DNA of 64,000 nt from Falsirhodobacter deserti (lineage in GTDB: Bacteria > Pseudomonadota > Alphaproteobacteria > Rhodobacterales > Rhodobacteraceae), in contig NZ_ML137220.1 in NCBI RefSeq assembly GCF_004015795.1, forward strand, positions 1 through 64,000, read 5' to 3'. Positions within the stretch are counted from its first letter, which is position 1. The number at the start of each line of letters is the position of its first letter. Positions 1 to 9,067 of the stretch are shown one piece after another. The notes beneath the pieces were generated by a model. The model did not search any database. It was not told the origin of the DNA and was given only the letters and a program-made list of their open reading frames with translations. The position numbers and the translations under genes were made by a program.

Positions 1-1
1 C

Positions 2-316
2 GAATGGCTCGGCAAACCCACCGCGATCAGGGTCGACAATGGCCCGGTATACGTCAGCTCGACGTTGTTGGCGATCTGGGCAGCCAAGCAGGGTATTGCC
101 CTGAACCACATCCAGCCAGGCAAGCCGCAGCAGAACGCCTATGTCGAACGCTACAACCGCACCGTCCGGCACGAATGGCTGGACCTCTACATCTTTGAAA
201 CCATTGCAGAGGCACAGAGCATCGCCACCGACTGGTTAAGGACTTGCAATAACAAGCGACCCAACATGGGCATCGGCGGCATAACACCCGCACAAAAACT
301 GAAAATGGCTGCATGA
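2..316 (+). CDS. IS3-family transposase OrfB, C-terminal part (5' cut by window edge)
   Basis: The reading frame is open from the first bases of the window and ends at a stop at 314-316. It carries the last part of an rve-type DDE catalytic core: RVDNGP holds the second Asp and NAYVERYNRTVRHEW holds the catalytic Glu. This spacing and wording is typical of IS3-family OrfB transposases, which catalyse cut-out/copy-in transposition of the element. The N-terminal half lies outside the window, so whether the element is intact cannot be judged. The sequence just downstream (about 317-350) probably contains the right end of the element, but the other end is not visible for comparison. Confidence 0.85.
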   Translation, partial: EWLGKPTAIRVDNGPVYVSSTLLAIWAAKQGIALNHIQPGKPQQNAYVERYNRTVRHEWLDLYIFETIAEAQSIATDWLRTCNNKRPNMGIGGITPAQKLKMAA

Positions 317-463
317 GTTCTACGGCCAAACCCCTTTGAAATAGGGAGCATTACCGATCAGCGAAGATCATGTGCTGCCCGTCCACGCGGGGCTTTTCTA
401 CATCACCGTCGGAAAGCTTTCGAATTGGGGGGCCGTGCCCTCGGGTAGGGCGAGGTGGGCGCC

Positions 464-490
464 ATTTGAAGTGCGACTTCTGTTGCGATG
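464..490. repeat. Inverted repeat, one end of the IS30 element
   Basis: It contains TGCGACTTCTGTT at 472-484, which recurs inverted at 1537-1549. The remaining bases match only partly, as is usual for IS30-family termini. It marks the end downstream of the transposase stop at 503. Confidence 0.75.
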
Positions 491-502
491 AGGGTAGGGC
501 GG

Positions 503-1499
503 TCATCTCCTGCTTTCCAGCATCTTCTGCCGGAAGGCTTCGGCGGGCGTTCTCCATCCGAGGCATTTGCGTGGCGTTGAGGCGATCGCAGAGCGCGCGG
601 AGGTCCGGCTCGGTGACCTGGCGGATGTCGATGTCGCGGGGCAGCCAGCGGCGGGTGCGGCGATTGGCGTTTTCTACGGATCCTTTCTGCCAAGGTGCGG
701 AGGGATCGCAGAACCAGCTGGCGGTGCCGATCTCGGCCTGCAAGTGCGGCCATGAGACGAACTCGGTGCCACGGTCGAAGGTGATGGATCTGCGGGCGTG
801 ATGCGGCAGGTCGCGCAGCAAGGTTGCGATCTTCGCCATGACCGGGGTGCTACGCTTGCTGTCGTTCTTCAGCAGGACCGCGAAGCGGGTCGTGCGCTCG
901 ACCAACGAGGTGAGGTTCTGTTGGCCGAAGGTTTGCCGGAACAGGATCAAATCACCCTCCCAATGGCCGAACTCCTTTCGCTGCGCCACGGCTTCGGGTC
1001 GGAACAGGATGCTGACATCTCGATGAAACTTCGAGATGCGAGGCCTGCGACCACGTCGTGGTCGGCGCGACTTGCGGTGGGTGGGCAGATACCACCACAG
1101 CTCCTGCTTCATACCTTCGCGGCCGTAGATGTAGCGATAGATCGTCTCCTGGCAGGCACGGGGGCGGGCGTTCTCGAGGCGCAGGCGGCCAGCAATCTGT
1201 TCCGGTGTCCAGCCGGAGGTGACATGGTCCACGATCCGACGACAGAGTTGCGGATGTCGGATCAGCTTGCGCTGGCGGGCGCGACGGTCGGCCGTGCGGA
1301 TCTGCGCCGCCATCGCGAAGTAGCCACGCACCTTCGGCATGTCCGCATCGTGGAAGTAGTTGCGCCGGATCTCGCGGAAGATGGTCGAGCGGTGGCGCTT
1401 CAGCGCTCGCGCCATCTCCTCGACCGAGACCTTCGCATGTCTCCAGCGCTCGATCTTCTTGCGTTCCTCAATGATCAGCTGCGAATATGAGGTGCCCAC
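503..1499 (-). pseudogene. IS30-family transposase, frameshifted near the C-terminus
   Basis: Starting at 1499, the protein has an N-terminal helix-turn-helix (EEMARALKRHRSTIFREI), then the IS30 DDE core: HWEGDLI, SITFDRGTEF and KGSVENANRR carry the three acidic residues. After DRLNAT the frame is lost near 570-575. A different frame then encodes KCLGWRTPAEAF, the conserved IS30 C-terminal motif, and stops at 503. The unshifted frame instead runs out past the inverted repeat to 351 with low-complexity sequence. A loss of two (or five) bases explains both facts. The enzyme would lack its normal C-terminus, so activity is doubtful unless frameshifting is programmed. Confidence 0.8.
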
Positions 1500-1529
1500 T
1501 CTGCGATCTCCCGTTTGAACAAGTCATTG

Positions 1530-1557
1530 CATTCAAACAGAAGTCGCAGTTGGAAAT
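1530..1557. repeat. Inverted repeat, other end of the IS30 element
   Basis: It contains AACAGAAGTCGCA at 1537-1549, the complement of the core at 472-484. It lies about 30 bp upstream of the transposase start on the minus strand. Confidence 0.75.
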
Positions 1558-1597
1558 AGCGCTCGCCGAAAGGGGCGATTTATGCGGTTAAAACCGG

Positions 1598-2521
1598 TTA
1601 TGTGATGTAATCTGAAGCGCCACACGAGGCGCAGCGGGCCAGCCGCCGATCAGCGGTTTGGGTCAATGCGCCTGCCAAGGTGGCGAACCATGGTTCGACC
1701 GCCGTGCTGGCGCGGCCAACCAGCGTCACCTCGCGCGAGGGTTCGGGACTGGCGAACCGCGCGACCCTCATCTCGGGATGGGCGGCGCGTTCGGTCGGCA
1801 CCGCGATCTCTGGCAACAAAGTGAATCCGACGCCTTGGCTGACCAGCCCGGCCAGCGTTGACAAGGAAGACGCGCCAAGATCGAACCCCGCCCGGCGGCG
1901 CTCCAGCCCGCAAACCTCCAGTGCCTGCGCGGAAAGGCAATGGCCTTCGTCCAGAAGCAGCAGGTGGTCGGGATCCAGCCCCATCGGCCGCAGATCCTCG
2001 ACCGAGCCGAGCGCGGCCAGTCGCGTCTCGTTCGCGGCAAGAAGGAAGCGATCGCGGAACAAAGGCCGGGATACCAGATCCCCACGGCCGACAGGTGTTG
2101 CCACCACGACTGCGTCCAGCGTGCCGTTTCGCAATTCTTCAAGCAACAGGTCGGTCTGCGCCTCGCGCAGGCGAAGCTGAAGCGGCAGGCGCGGCAAAAG
2201 GTCCGGCAGCAGATAGGGCGCCACGGTGGGAATGATCCCCAGATGCACCCATCCGCCGGGCCCCTGTCGCCGGGCCATCGCCTCGATCTCGGCCACGTCT
2301 GCCAGAACCTGCACGGCGCGCTGCGCCACTGCGCGGCCTGCAGGCGTCAGGCGTATCTCGCGGCCACGTTCCAGAAGCGGAAGGCGCAGCGTTTGCTCCA
2401 TCTCGCGGATCTGCATGGAAAGCGCGGGCTGGCTCACATGCACCCGTTCCGCTGCGCGTCCGAAATGACGCTCCTCCGACAAGGCGACAAAGTAGGACAA
2501 TTGGCGAAGCGTCAGAGGCAT
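1598..2521 (-). CDS. oxyR: OxyR, LysR-family hydrogen peroxide sensor
   Basis: A 307-residue LysR-type regulator with an N-terminal winged helix-turn-helix (about residues 1-60, including HFGRAAERVHVSQPALS) and a periplasmic-binding-like effector domain. The OxyR signature is present: Cys195 and Cys204 in DEGHCLSAQALEVCG, nine residues apart like Cys199/Cys208 of E. coli OxyR, which form the peroxide-induced disulfide. The gene is divergent from a catalase gene with about 95 bp between the starts, the usual arrangement in which OxyR controls both genes from the shared region. The tail has two further cysteines (CASCGAS), a local peculiarity of unknown meaning. Confidence 0.93.
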   Translation of the reverse strand: MPLTLRQLSYFVALSEERHFGRAAERVHVSQPALSMQIREMEQTLRLPLLERGREIRLTPAGRAVAQRAVQVLADVAEIEAMARRQGPGGWVHLGIIPTVAPYLLPDLLPRLPLQLRLREAQTDLLLEELRNGTLDAVVVATPVGRGDLVSRPLFRDRFLLAANETRLAALGSVEDLRPMGLDPDHLLLLDEGHCLSAQALEVCGLERRRAGFDLGASSLSTLAGLVSQGVGFTLLPEIAVPTERAAHPEMRVARFASPEPSREVTLVGRASTAVEPWFATLAGALTQTADRRLARCASCGASDYIT

Positions 2522-2616
2522 CAGGTTAACTTATCGCGTCAGGAAGAAAACTCGATTTCTCTTTATCGCGCATTCAAGGCATCAACCAGTGCAGAATGAC
2601 CAGCAAGGAGAACCAG
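2522..2616. promoter_or_regulatory. Divergent oxyR/catalase promoter region
   Basis: This 95-bp gap must hold both promoters and, by analogy with other oxyR-kat pairs, the OxyR binding site. It is AT-richer than its surroundings and contains TTATCGCG twice, near 2529 and 2566. A good Shine-Dalgarno AAGGAG (2605-2610) sits 6 bases before the ATG at 2617 and decides the catalase start over an upstream in-frame ATG at 2596. No clear OxyR consensus was recognised by eye. Confidence 0.5.
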
Positions 2617-4122
2617 ATGGCCGACCAAAGCCGCCCCCGCCTGACCACGACCGCAGGCGCGCCAGTCCCCTCGAACAATACGAGCCAGACGGCAGGCCCG
2701 CGTGGGCCGGTCCTTCTTCAGGATTACCAGCTGATCGAAAAGCTGGCCCACCAGAATCGCGAACGTATTCCCGAACGCGTGGTTCATGCCAAGGGCTGGG
2801 GCGCGTTCGGCACTTTCACGGTCACCAATGACATCACACACATTTCGGCCGCGAAGGTGTTCGACACCGTCGGCAAGAAGACGGAAGTCCTTACGCGGTT
2901 CTCCACCGTCGCGGGAGAGTTGGGCGCGGCAGATGCCGAACGGGACGTGCGCGGTTTCTCCGTCAAGCTATACACCGAGGAAGGCAACTGGGACGTCGTG
3001 GGCAACAACACCCCGATCTTCTTCATCCGCGACGGCATCAAGTTCCCCGATTTCATCCGCACCCAGAAGCGCCACCCGAAAACCAACCTTCGTTCCCCCG
3101 AGGCGATGTTCGACTTCTGGTCGGCGCATCCGGAATCCGTCCACCAGGTGACGATCCTGATGTCGGACCGCGGCATTCCGGTGAACCCGATGCACATGCA
3201 CGGATACGGGTCCCACACGTTCAGCATGTGGAACAAGGACGGCGTGCGGCACTGGGTGAAGTTCCACTGGCGCAGCCAGCAGCCGATCCGCAACTACACC
3301 AATGCCGAGGCGGAGGCGCTGATCGGCAAGACGCGCGAAAGCTATCAGGAAGACCTTTATAACGCGATCGACGGCGGCAACTTCCCGAAATGGACGCTGT
3401 GCATCCAGGCGATGCCGGAAGAGGACGCCGAACGCGTGCCCTACAACCCCTTCGATCTGACGAAAGTCTGGCCGCATGACGACTACCCGCTGATCGAAGT
3501 TGGCGTGATGGAGCTGAACCGCAACCCCGAGAATTATTTCATGTTCATCGAGAACGCGGCCTTCAGCCCGTCCAACGTGGTGCCCGGGATCGGCTTTTCG
3601 CCCGACAAGATGCTGCAGGCGCGCATCTTCTCCTATGCCGATGCCCACCGCTATCGTCTTGGCACGCATTACGAGGCGCTGCCGGCCAATGCACCGAAAG
3701 CTCCGCTGCACCATTACCACAAAGATGGGGCGATGCGGTTCTTCACCAACGACTTTGGCAATCCCGACGCATATTACGAGCCGAACCAGCATGGTGGGCC
3801 GGTGGCAGATCCCGGCGTTCAGGAACCGCCCCTGAAAATCTCGGGTGACGCAGACCGTTATGTGCAGCCCGACGCGGATGCCGACTATGTCCAGCCGCGT
3901 GCGCTGTTCAACCTTCTGCCGGCGGATGAAAAGGCGCGCCTGTTCGACAACATGGCTTCGGCGATGGGTCCATGTTCGGCCAATGTGAAGGAACGCTGGC
4001 TGGCCGTTCTGCGCCGCGTGCACACCGATTACGAGGCGGGCGTGCGGTCGGCACTGGCGGCAGCCGATGACGTGAACGCCATTCCGGTTACGGAGGCCAC
4101 GCAGACCCAAGCCGCAGAATGA
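2617..4122 (+). CDS. katA: Monofunctional heme catalase
   Basis: A 501-residue small-subunit catalase that dismutates hydrogen peroxide to water and oxygen in the cytoplasm. The distal catalytic His is in RVVHAKG (about His57), the catalytic Asn is in the GNNTP motif near residue 131, and the proximal heme-ligand Tyr is Tyr340 in [15 protein letters not shown]. Length and motifs fit the small-subunit clade; there is no C-terminal flavodoxin-like domain of the large subunits. The start at 2617 is preferred because of its AAGGAG site; an ATG at 2596 would add seven residues. It is divergent from oxyR and so probably peroxide-induced through OxyR. Confidence 0.95.
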   Translation: MADQSRPRLTTTAGAPVPSNNTSQTAGPRGPVLLQDYQLIEKLAHQNRERIPERVVHAKGWGAFGTFTVTNDITHISAAKVFDTVGKKTEVLTRFSTVAGELGAADAERDVRGFSVKLYTEEGNWDVVGNNTPIFFIRDGIKFPDFIRTQKRHPKTNLRSPEAMFDFWSAHPESVHQVTILMSDRGIPVNPMHMHGYGSHTFSMWNKDGVRHWVKFHWRSQQPIRNYTNAEAEALIGKTRESYQEDLYNAIDGGNFPKWTLCIQAMPEEDAERVPYNPFDLTKVWPHDDYPLIEVGVMELNRNPENYFMFIENAAFSPSNVVPGIGFSPDKMLQARIFSYADAHRYRLGTHYEALPANAPKAPLHHYHKDGAMRFFTNDFGNPDAYYEPNQHGGPVADPGVQEPPLKISGDADRYVQPDADADYVQPRALFNLLPADEKARLFDNMASAMGPCSANVKERWLAVLRRVHTDYEAGVRSALAAADDVNAIPVTEATQTQAAE

Positions 4123-4125
4123 TCC

Positions 4126-4147
4126 AAGGGGGCCGCAAGGCCACCTT
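4126..4147 (+). terminator. Stem-loop after the catalase gene
   Basis: AAGGGGGCC and GGCCACCTT form a 9-bp stem with one mismatch around a GCAA loop, four bases after the catalase stop. A second inverted repeat, ATGCAAGC/GCTTGCAT (4153-4178), follows. There is no strong T-run, so intrinsic termination is plausible but not certain. Confidence 0.4.
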
Positions 4148-4236
4148 CCCCAATGCAAGCCGCGGACGCCGCTTGCATGACCGGCGCCGCATCCGTTAGG
4201 CAGATGTAGCTACGCGCCTCATGAGGGTCATTCCGG

Positions 4237-4872
4237 ATGTTCGACTATTCTCTGATACACTGGACGACGTTCCTGACAACAGCGGTTCTGCTGAACCTTT
4301 CGCCGGGCCCGGACATGGCGTTCATCCTTGGCCAGACGTTGCGCAGCGGGCGGCGTTCGGGCTTCGCGGCCATGGCCGGCGTCTGGACGGGCGGCTTCAT
4401 GCACGTGCTGTTCGCAGCGGCGGGCGTTTCGGCAATCCTTGCATCTTCGGCCACGGCCTTCACATTGGTGAAGTGGGCCGGCGCGGCTTACCTTGTTTAT
4501 CTTGGTCTTTCAGCCCTCCGTTCCGGTGGAACCACGTTCACGGCGGATACATCGGCCAAGCGTACCTCCGGCTTGCGCATATGGCGGCAGGGCGTTCTGG
4601 TATCGCTGCTGAACCCGAAGGTCGCAATCTTCTTTCTGGCCTTCCTGCCCCAGTTCGTTGTTCCGGGTGCAGGCCCCGTCTGGGCACAACTTCTTCTGCA
4701 CGGCGTGCTGGTCATCGTCGCCGCCATGATCATCGAGCCGCTTTTCGTGTTGCTGGGGGAAGGCCTGACACGAACCCTCAGAAGCCGTCCGCGCGCAGGT
4801 CGTCTGCTGGACCGTGTTCTTGGCACGGTTCTTGTCTCGCTTGGCATCAAACTGGCGTTGACCCAACGCTGA
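4237..4872 (+). CDS. LysE/RhtB-family amino-acid exporter
   Basis: A 211-residue hydrophobic protein with about six membrane segments and the family's N-terminal motif LLNLSPGPDMAFILG, followed by AAYLVYLGLSALRS in the middle. RhtB/LysE proteins export amino acids or related metabolites across the inner membrane; the substrate cannot be predicted here. It lies alone downstream of the catalase gene and converges with the next gene. Confidence 0.85.
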   Translation: MFDYSLIHWTTFLTTAVLLNLSPGPDMAFILGQTLRSGRRSGFAAMAGVWTGGFMHVLFAAAGVSAILASSATAFTLVKWAGAAYLVYLGLSALRSGGTTFTADTSAKRTSGLRIWRQGVLVSLLNPKVAIFFLAFLPQFVVPGAGPVWAQLLLHGVLVIVAAMIIEPLFVLLGEGLTRTLRSRPRAGRLLDRVLGTVLVSLGIKLALTQR

Positions 4873-4959
4873 GCTTGGAAGACGGTGCCCCGCAAATCCT
4901 ACCGGTGGGACTTTTTCGCGTCTTCTCAGGCAAGTCCTACGTTGCTGATGAACGAGAAG

Positions 4960-6075
4960 TCACGACGCACGGAGTCGGGGCGCCGGGTTTGCGAAACCCG
5001 ATCGTCCGCTAAGCTTGTAATTCCGCCAAAGCAGCGCGGCCCCGTACAGCATAAACAAGCTCATGCAGGTTCCGATGATCACCAGATCGGGCAGAAATGG
5101 CAGGATGATGCGCATCACGTCAATGGACGGAAGAACGAAGGCATGCGCAATATAGAATGAGAGGGGTGAGCGGCCCACAAGCTCCAGCAGAGTGCTGAAG
5201 AACGGGATCTGAAACCTGTCCAGCGCCACCAGCGAGGCAATCATCAGGCCCGCGATCATCAGCAGATACCATATCTGAGGCGGGGCGCCATAATCGTTCT
5301 GTAAATCGTAAAGGGATCGCCAGCCCACGATCCTCCCCGCGGCAAGCCCCAACAGCGTCAGAACAATGGCGGCTACTGTCAGGTCCTGTCGATAATCCTC
5401 GTTTGCCGCCATCTTCCGGACCACGAAAACGCCGACGGCGATCATCATCCAAGAACAGCCAAGAAGAACGAAAACCGCATATTTGCCCGAGACGACCAAC
5501 AGCCTGACAATCTCGATCAGGGTGCCCGCTTCTTCGGGCCACGCATCGTAGCCAAGATATGTTCCTATGAATACCAGGGCCGCCCCGTAGACCAAGCCAC
5601 GGCGCACAGGATCCCGGGCGATATGGCCGATGCAGAATGCCGTGATGAAAATCGCAACAGCGTAAAAGCTCAACACGCTATACTGCCGCAGAAGGATGCC
5701 ATAGGTCCATCCGCCGACATCCTCCTCAGCCGGATGCAGGATGAAGTCCAACGTTTCCGGCAGCGCGACGGCCAAGCTGCAAAAGAAGACCAGTCCGGAC
5801 CGCTTCAGAAGCGTCCTGCGTGCTTTCGCGGTATCCGTTTGTGCCTTGCGGACATAGATGATGGCAATGGTGATTCCGAAAATCAGAACGAAGGCCGGTG
5901 TCGCAATTCGCCCCAGGAAGTTCAGAAAATCCAGAACCACGCCTTGGAGGCCAGCCCTTTCGTACAAGCCCGGGCCGAAATGGGCGCAGATCATCATAAG
6001 GACCGCAAGGCCCCTGACTTGGTCGAGAGCCGTAAATCGTCTTATTTTTAACTTGGCTGTGTCCAACTTAACCAT
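4960..6075 (-). CDS. Multi-pass membrane protein of the acyltransferase/DUF1624 type
   Basis: About 371 residues with roughly ten hydrophobic segments. The N-terminal RFTALDQVRGLAVLMMICAHF region resembles the first segment of membrane acyltransferases (DUF1624, YeiB or acyltransferase-3 types). The start at 6075 is chosen because GAGG precedes it and because the 71 codons of open frame upstream do not look like protein. Its position beside an EPS locus with several soluble acetyltransferases suggests it transfers acyl groups to the polysaccharide in the membrane. That is inference; a conserved catalytic His/Asp pair was not confirmed. Confidence 0.6.
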   Translation of the reverse strand: MVKLDTAKLKIRRFTALDQVRGLAVLMMICAHFGPGLYERAGLQGVVLDFLNFLGRIATPAFVLIFGITIAIIYVRKAQTDTAKARRTLLKRSGLVFFCSLAVALPETLDFILHPAEEDVGGWTYGILLRQYSVLSFYAVAIFITAFCIGHIARDPVRRGLVYGAALVFIGTYLGYDAWPEEAGTLIEIVRLLVVSGKYAVFVLLGCSWMMIAVGVFVVRKMAANEDYRQDLTVAAIVLTLLGLAAGRIVGWRSLYDLQNDYGAPPQIWYLLMIAGLMIASLVALDRFQIPFFSTLLELVGRSPLSFYIAHAFVLPSIDVMRIILPFLPDLVIIGTCMSLFMLYGAALLWRNYKLSGRSGFANPAPRLRAS

Positions 6076-6516
6076 TAACCTCGCACCATCATAAACAGCC
6101 GTACGGGCTGAAAACAGCCTCAGCCCATGGGGTAAGACTGAAGGCTCGGCCAGTCGCCGAAACCGCCTCGGACTAACTGCGTTATCTCGAACCGAATGCG
6201 CATGATTACCGGTTTCTTTTAGCACCCTGATCCGTGGACGCATAGCATAAAGGACCGCGCAGACGGTCCGAGTGGGCGAAATCGTCAAAAATTCAGAAGA
6301 ATGGCCGAAGGTTGATCCAAGGCACGGCAGCGTCGCCCTGATATTGGGGCTGATTTGCTGGTTGTTGCCGCAGGGCTGGGGGGTCAGCAGCGAAGGCGCG
6401 TTTCTGCAAGAAACCGATGTATAACTCGTTGACCGAAACCCAAAATATGCGAGATTGGGTCAGTCATTCATCGCCCGGTCAGGTTGCCGGATTTGTCCGG
6501 AGGATCGTAGGCCCCG
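6076..6516. other. Intergenic region, 441 bp, between divergent genes
   Basis: No convincing gene. The end nearest 6075 is AT-rich with several TTAAC blocks (for example 6068-6079), suggesting promoter or regulator sites for the membrane protein. The open frame that extends the membrane protein upstream to 6288 lacks coding character. Promoters for both flanking genes should lie here, but no clear -35/-10 pair was picked out. Confidence 0.4.
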
Positions 6517-7047
6517 ATGTCCATATCCGCTAAGATCGCAGACTGGGAACGCGAAAAGCTCCGCAAGGCGTGGGACCCGGGGCGGCGATTGATCCAAACG
6601 ATCCGGCGCTTTCAAGCCCTGCGAGGAAAGCACGGCCCCGTTGCATGGATTGCACGAAATTACTGGAGACGCGCCCATCAGTTCTGGAGCGTGATAACCC
6701 AGAACGAAATCCAATTAACCACAAAGATCGGCGGCGGCCTTCTTTTGACGCATCCGAATGGCATCGTCATTCACCCTGAAGCGGTGATCGGCCCCAATTG
6801 CCTGATCTTCAATCAGGTTACCATCGGAAGGGGGAAAGCAGGCCCCGACGGTCGAACCGTTCCAGTCATCGGTGGCCATGTGGATATCGCCGCCGGCGCC
6901 CGCATCGTTGGCGGGATCACCATCGGCAACCACGCCGTGATCGGCCTGAACGCCGTCGTTCTTTCGGATGTTCCTGATGGCGGCGTCGCGGTCGGGGTGC
7001 CTGCGCGGGTGATCAGGATCAATCCTGTCCCGGAAGACCCTGCCTAG
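6517..7047 (+). CDS. Serine acetyltransferase-like left-handed beta-helix acyltransferase
   Basis: A 176-residue protein with an N-terminal helical part (1-70) and hexapeptide repeats (LLLTHPNGIVIHPEAVIGPNC..., IGNHAVIGLNAVVLSDVP) ending in VPARVIR, the usual tail of CysE-like O-acetyltransferases. THPNGIVI contains the catalytic-type His. Members in EPS clusters transfer acetyl from acetyl-CoA to sugars, forming a trimer in the cytoplasm. The EPS context favours polysaccharide decoration over cysteine synthesis, but the fold alone does not settle this. Confidence 0.75.
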   Translation: MSISAKIADWEREKLRKAWDPGRRLIQTIRRFQALRGKHGPVAWIARNYWRRAHQFWSVITQNEIQLTTKIGGGLLLTHPNGIVIHPEAVIGPNCLIFNQVTIGRGKAGPDGRTVPVIGGHVDIAAGARIVGGITIGNHAVIGLNAVVLSDVPDGGVAVGVPARVIRINPVPEDPA

Positions 7048-7067
7048 ATCGGCAGACCAGAAGGCCG

Positions 7068-7688
7068 CTATTCAACGGAGTTGAGGTTTTCCGGTTTTTC
7101 AGCGACGCGCCCGATCACTCTGGCAGGCACGCCCGCGACAATCGTTCCCGGAGCAACATCACGAGTCACCACCGCATTTGCCCCCACACGCGCGCCCTTG
7201 CCAACTGTTATATTGCCGATGATCACGGCACCCGCGCCAACATGCACCCCATCACAGATAGTCGGCTTGGCGTTCAGATCATCCACCGAGGCGATGCCAA
7301 GGGTCGTGTTCTGCCGCAAGATAACGTCAGACCCGATGGCGCGAGCGCCAAGGATCATCCCGCCAAAGTGGTCCAGACGAACGCGCCGGCCGACCGGCAC
7401 GTTGTAAGAGAGCTTTATGCCGCACGTGATCTCGCACAGCTTGAACATGACGCGGTACAGCAAAGAACATGGAATGCGCAGTATCTTCGGCAATCCCATG
7501 CGCCAGTTGCCAAAGCGGTGCCAGAACAAAGCCCAGAACCCCTGTGCTGCCCAGTCATCGTCATGGGTGCGCAAGTCCTCCCGGATCAGTGCCCAGAAGC
7601 TGATGCCCTCCGGATTCGCATTCGTGGCGCCGGAAGAAAGCGGCGGGGCCGGTCGACGCTTCTCGGGTACGGGGTTGGCGGTCATCAC
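7068..7688 (-). CDS. Hexapeptide-repeat O-acetyltransferase (CysE-like)
   Basis: A 206-residue acyltransferase. After a Pro-rich leader (1-30) comes a SAT-like helical segment (FWALIREDLRTHDDDW, where D and H recall serine acetyltransferase). Left-handed beta-helix repeats follow (VRLDHFGGMILGARAIGSDVILR, VGAGAVIIGNITVGKGARVG), ending in VPARVIG. The start overlaps the stop of the upstream glycosyltransferase by 4 bp (ATGA type), so the two are translationally coupled. This supports a role in acetylating the sugar that the glycosyltransferase adds, or its polymer. Confidence 0.78.
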   Translation of the reverse strand: MMTANPVPEKRRPAPPLSSGATNANPEGISFWALIREDLRTHDDDWAAQGFWALFWHRFGNWRMGLPKILRIPCSLLYRVMFKLCEITCGIKLSYNVPVGRRVRLDHFGGMILGARAIGSDVILRQNTTLGIASVDDLNAKPTICDGVHVGAGAVIIGNITVGKGARVGANAVVTRDVAPGTIVAGVPARVIGRVAEKPENLNSVE

Positions 7689-8716
7689 GACGCCACGTTC
7701 GTCATCTTCGCCTTGCGGCCACTTGGATGCGCTTCCGTGGGATTGCCAAGAAACAGTGGACGCAAGACGAAGCGGCTGAAGTCCCTGCGGAAGTTCAGCG
7801 GGCCCCTGACCTGGCGCCCCATCAAGGTGCGCACCCCGGCGTTCACAACGAAACCAAGAAACCGCGCCAGCGCAACCCGCCGTGCGCCTGAAAGACCGAG
7901 AGTCTTCACGTAATAAAGCCGCCAGCTGTCATACCAATAGCTGGGCTGCTCTTTGCTGCGGTGGGTTCCGCCCTGCATTCCGGTGGCAGCACCCGCCACA
8001 TGGCTGATGCGCGCTTCGGGAACGAACCAGATCTCACTGCCGGCCTTGTGCAAACGCCACATCAACTCCGTTTCCTCGTAATAGAGGAAGAAATCGGGGT
8101 CGAAGAACCCGACCTCGCGCGCCGCTTTGAAACGGATCATGACCGCAGCGCCCGATGCCCAGCCGATTTTCTGACGCGGAAGATCGGCTGGCAAGGCAAC
8201 CTGCCTGGAGGCAAACAACCGGCTGACGCCCCCGATGCTGAGCCCTTCGCAAAATTCGCTTGCCATGCCTGGGAAACGGAAAGCCGCAGTGACCGCTCCT
8301 ACATCAGGGCGGACAATCTGCGCGCCGGCGGCTGCAACTTGAGGATTTTCATCCATGAACAAGGCGAGGATTGTCAGGCAATCATTTTCAAGCGAAGCGT
8401 CAGGGTTCAGCAGGAAGATGTAATCCGGCGGGGTGGCACGTTGGTTCAGCGCTTCCAGAACAACGTTGTTGCCGCGCCCGAAACCGCGGTTTTCATCCTC
8501 CAGCCACAGCACCACGCGATCACCCCATTCGCGTTGCGCTGCAGCAAGTTTCAGCGTCTCGGCATCCCCCCCGGGCGAGGCGTTATCAACGAGATGAACT
8601 TCAACCGAATGGCGATCGTGCGTTCGCGACAGAACGCTTTCAACGGCCGCAACGGCCAGATCAGCTGTCCCATAGTTCACGACGATGACTGCAATACTCG
8701 CCTGCGGATGAGGCAT
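7685..8716 (-). CDS. Family 2 glycosyltransferase (rhamnosyltransferase-like)
   Basis: About 343 residues. The GT-A nucleotide-binding start IAVIVVNYGT is followed by VDNASPGG, the DXD-like LLNPDA, and GWASGAAVMIRF plus FYYEE-like FFLYYEETELMWR, typical of WbbL/rhamnosyltransferase-type GT2 enzymes. It transfers a sugar from a nucleotide donor to the growing repeat unit on the lipid carrier. The start at 8716 has AGGAG eight bases upstream; the longer frame from 8809 has no ribosome site. It is coupled by overlap to the acetyltransferase downstream. Confidence 0.85.
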   Translation of the reverse strand: MPHPQASIAVIVVNYGTADLAVAAVESVLSRTHDRHSVEVHLVDNASPGGDAETLKLAAAQREWGDRVVLWLEDENRGFGRGNNVVLEALNQRATPPDYIFLLNPDASLENDCLTILALFMDENPQVAAAGAQIVRPDVGAVTAAFRFPGMASEFCEGLSIGGVSRLFASRQVALPADLPRQKIGWASGAAVMIRFKAAREVGFFDPDFFLYYEETELMWRLHKAGSEIWFVPEARISHVAGAATGMQGGTHRSKEQPSYWYDSWRLYYVKTLGLSGARRVALARFLGFVVNAGVRTLMGRQVRGPLNFRRDFSRFVLRPLFLGNPTEAHPSGRKAKMTNVAS

Positions 8717-9067
8717 ACCAAGAACTCCTGAACACTTCTGGCCTGATCCGTCATCAGGCACTTTCGGGCAAGTCGATGCAGCGGCCATGCTTGAAGGCTG
8801 CGTTACCATGGCTGGTACGCCGTGGCATGTATCCGCCGATTCTCTTTCAAACCTACGTGCGCCTGAACAATGATCATCTTTATGGTAGACTTAACCTGAG
8901 CGGATAAAACAACATTAACCTTACACGAGAAAGCTGCAGCACAGCGAATCACCTTCATCAAAGAATGTCGCATGCCGCCGAGCATTAAACCAACAGATGC
9001 CAAGACCAGTGCCTGCATGGATCTGCAGCCCCGCCGTCACGGTTCGAACCTTCAACGGAGCGGGGGC
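8717..9067. other. Intergenic region, about 350 bp
   Basis: It is AT-rich around 8880-8935, with CTTAACC and CATTAACC near 8893 and 8917 that resemble half sites of CtrA-type boxes but not at the N7 spacing. It probably holds the promoter of the minus-strand glycosyltransferase-acetyltransferase pair. GGAG at 9057-9060 is a ribosome site for the short reading frame that follows. Confidence 0.4.

Larger units (their letters stand above)
464..1557. mobile_element. IS30-family insertion sequence (about 1.1 kb)
   Basis: A transposase gene lies between two imperfect inverted repeats of about 27 bp at 464-490 and 1530-1557. They share the 13-bp core TGCGACTTCTGTT (472-484; complement at 1537-1549). 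Element size and one minus-strand DDE transposase fit the IS30 family. The transposase is frameshifted, so this copy is probably not autonomous. It lies directly downstream of an IS3 remnant, which suggests an insertion hot spot. No convincing target duplication was identified by eye. Confidence 0.8.

Noticed and set aside
2968-4158. Minus-strand open frame of 396 codons
   Set aside because: Lies wholly antisense to the catalase gene, whose catalytic motifs are complete.
6076-6288. N-terminal extension of the membrane acyltransferase
   Set aside because: The added 71 residues look random, while ATG 6075 has GAGG at the right distance.
8893-8924. Two TTAACC blocks as a second CtrA site
   Set aside because: The spacing is far from the N7 required by the consensus.
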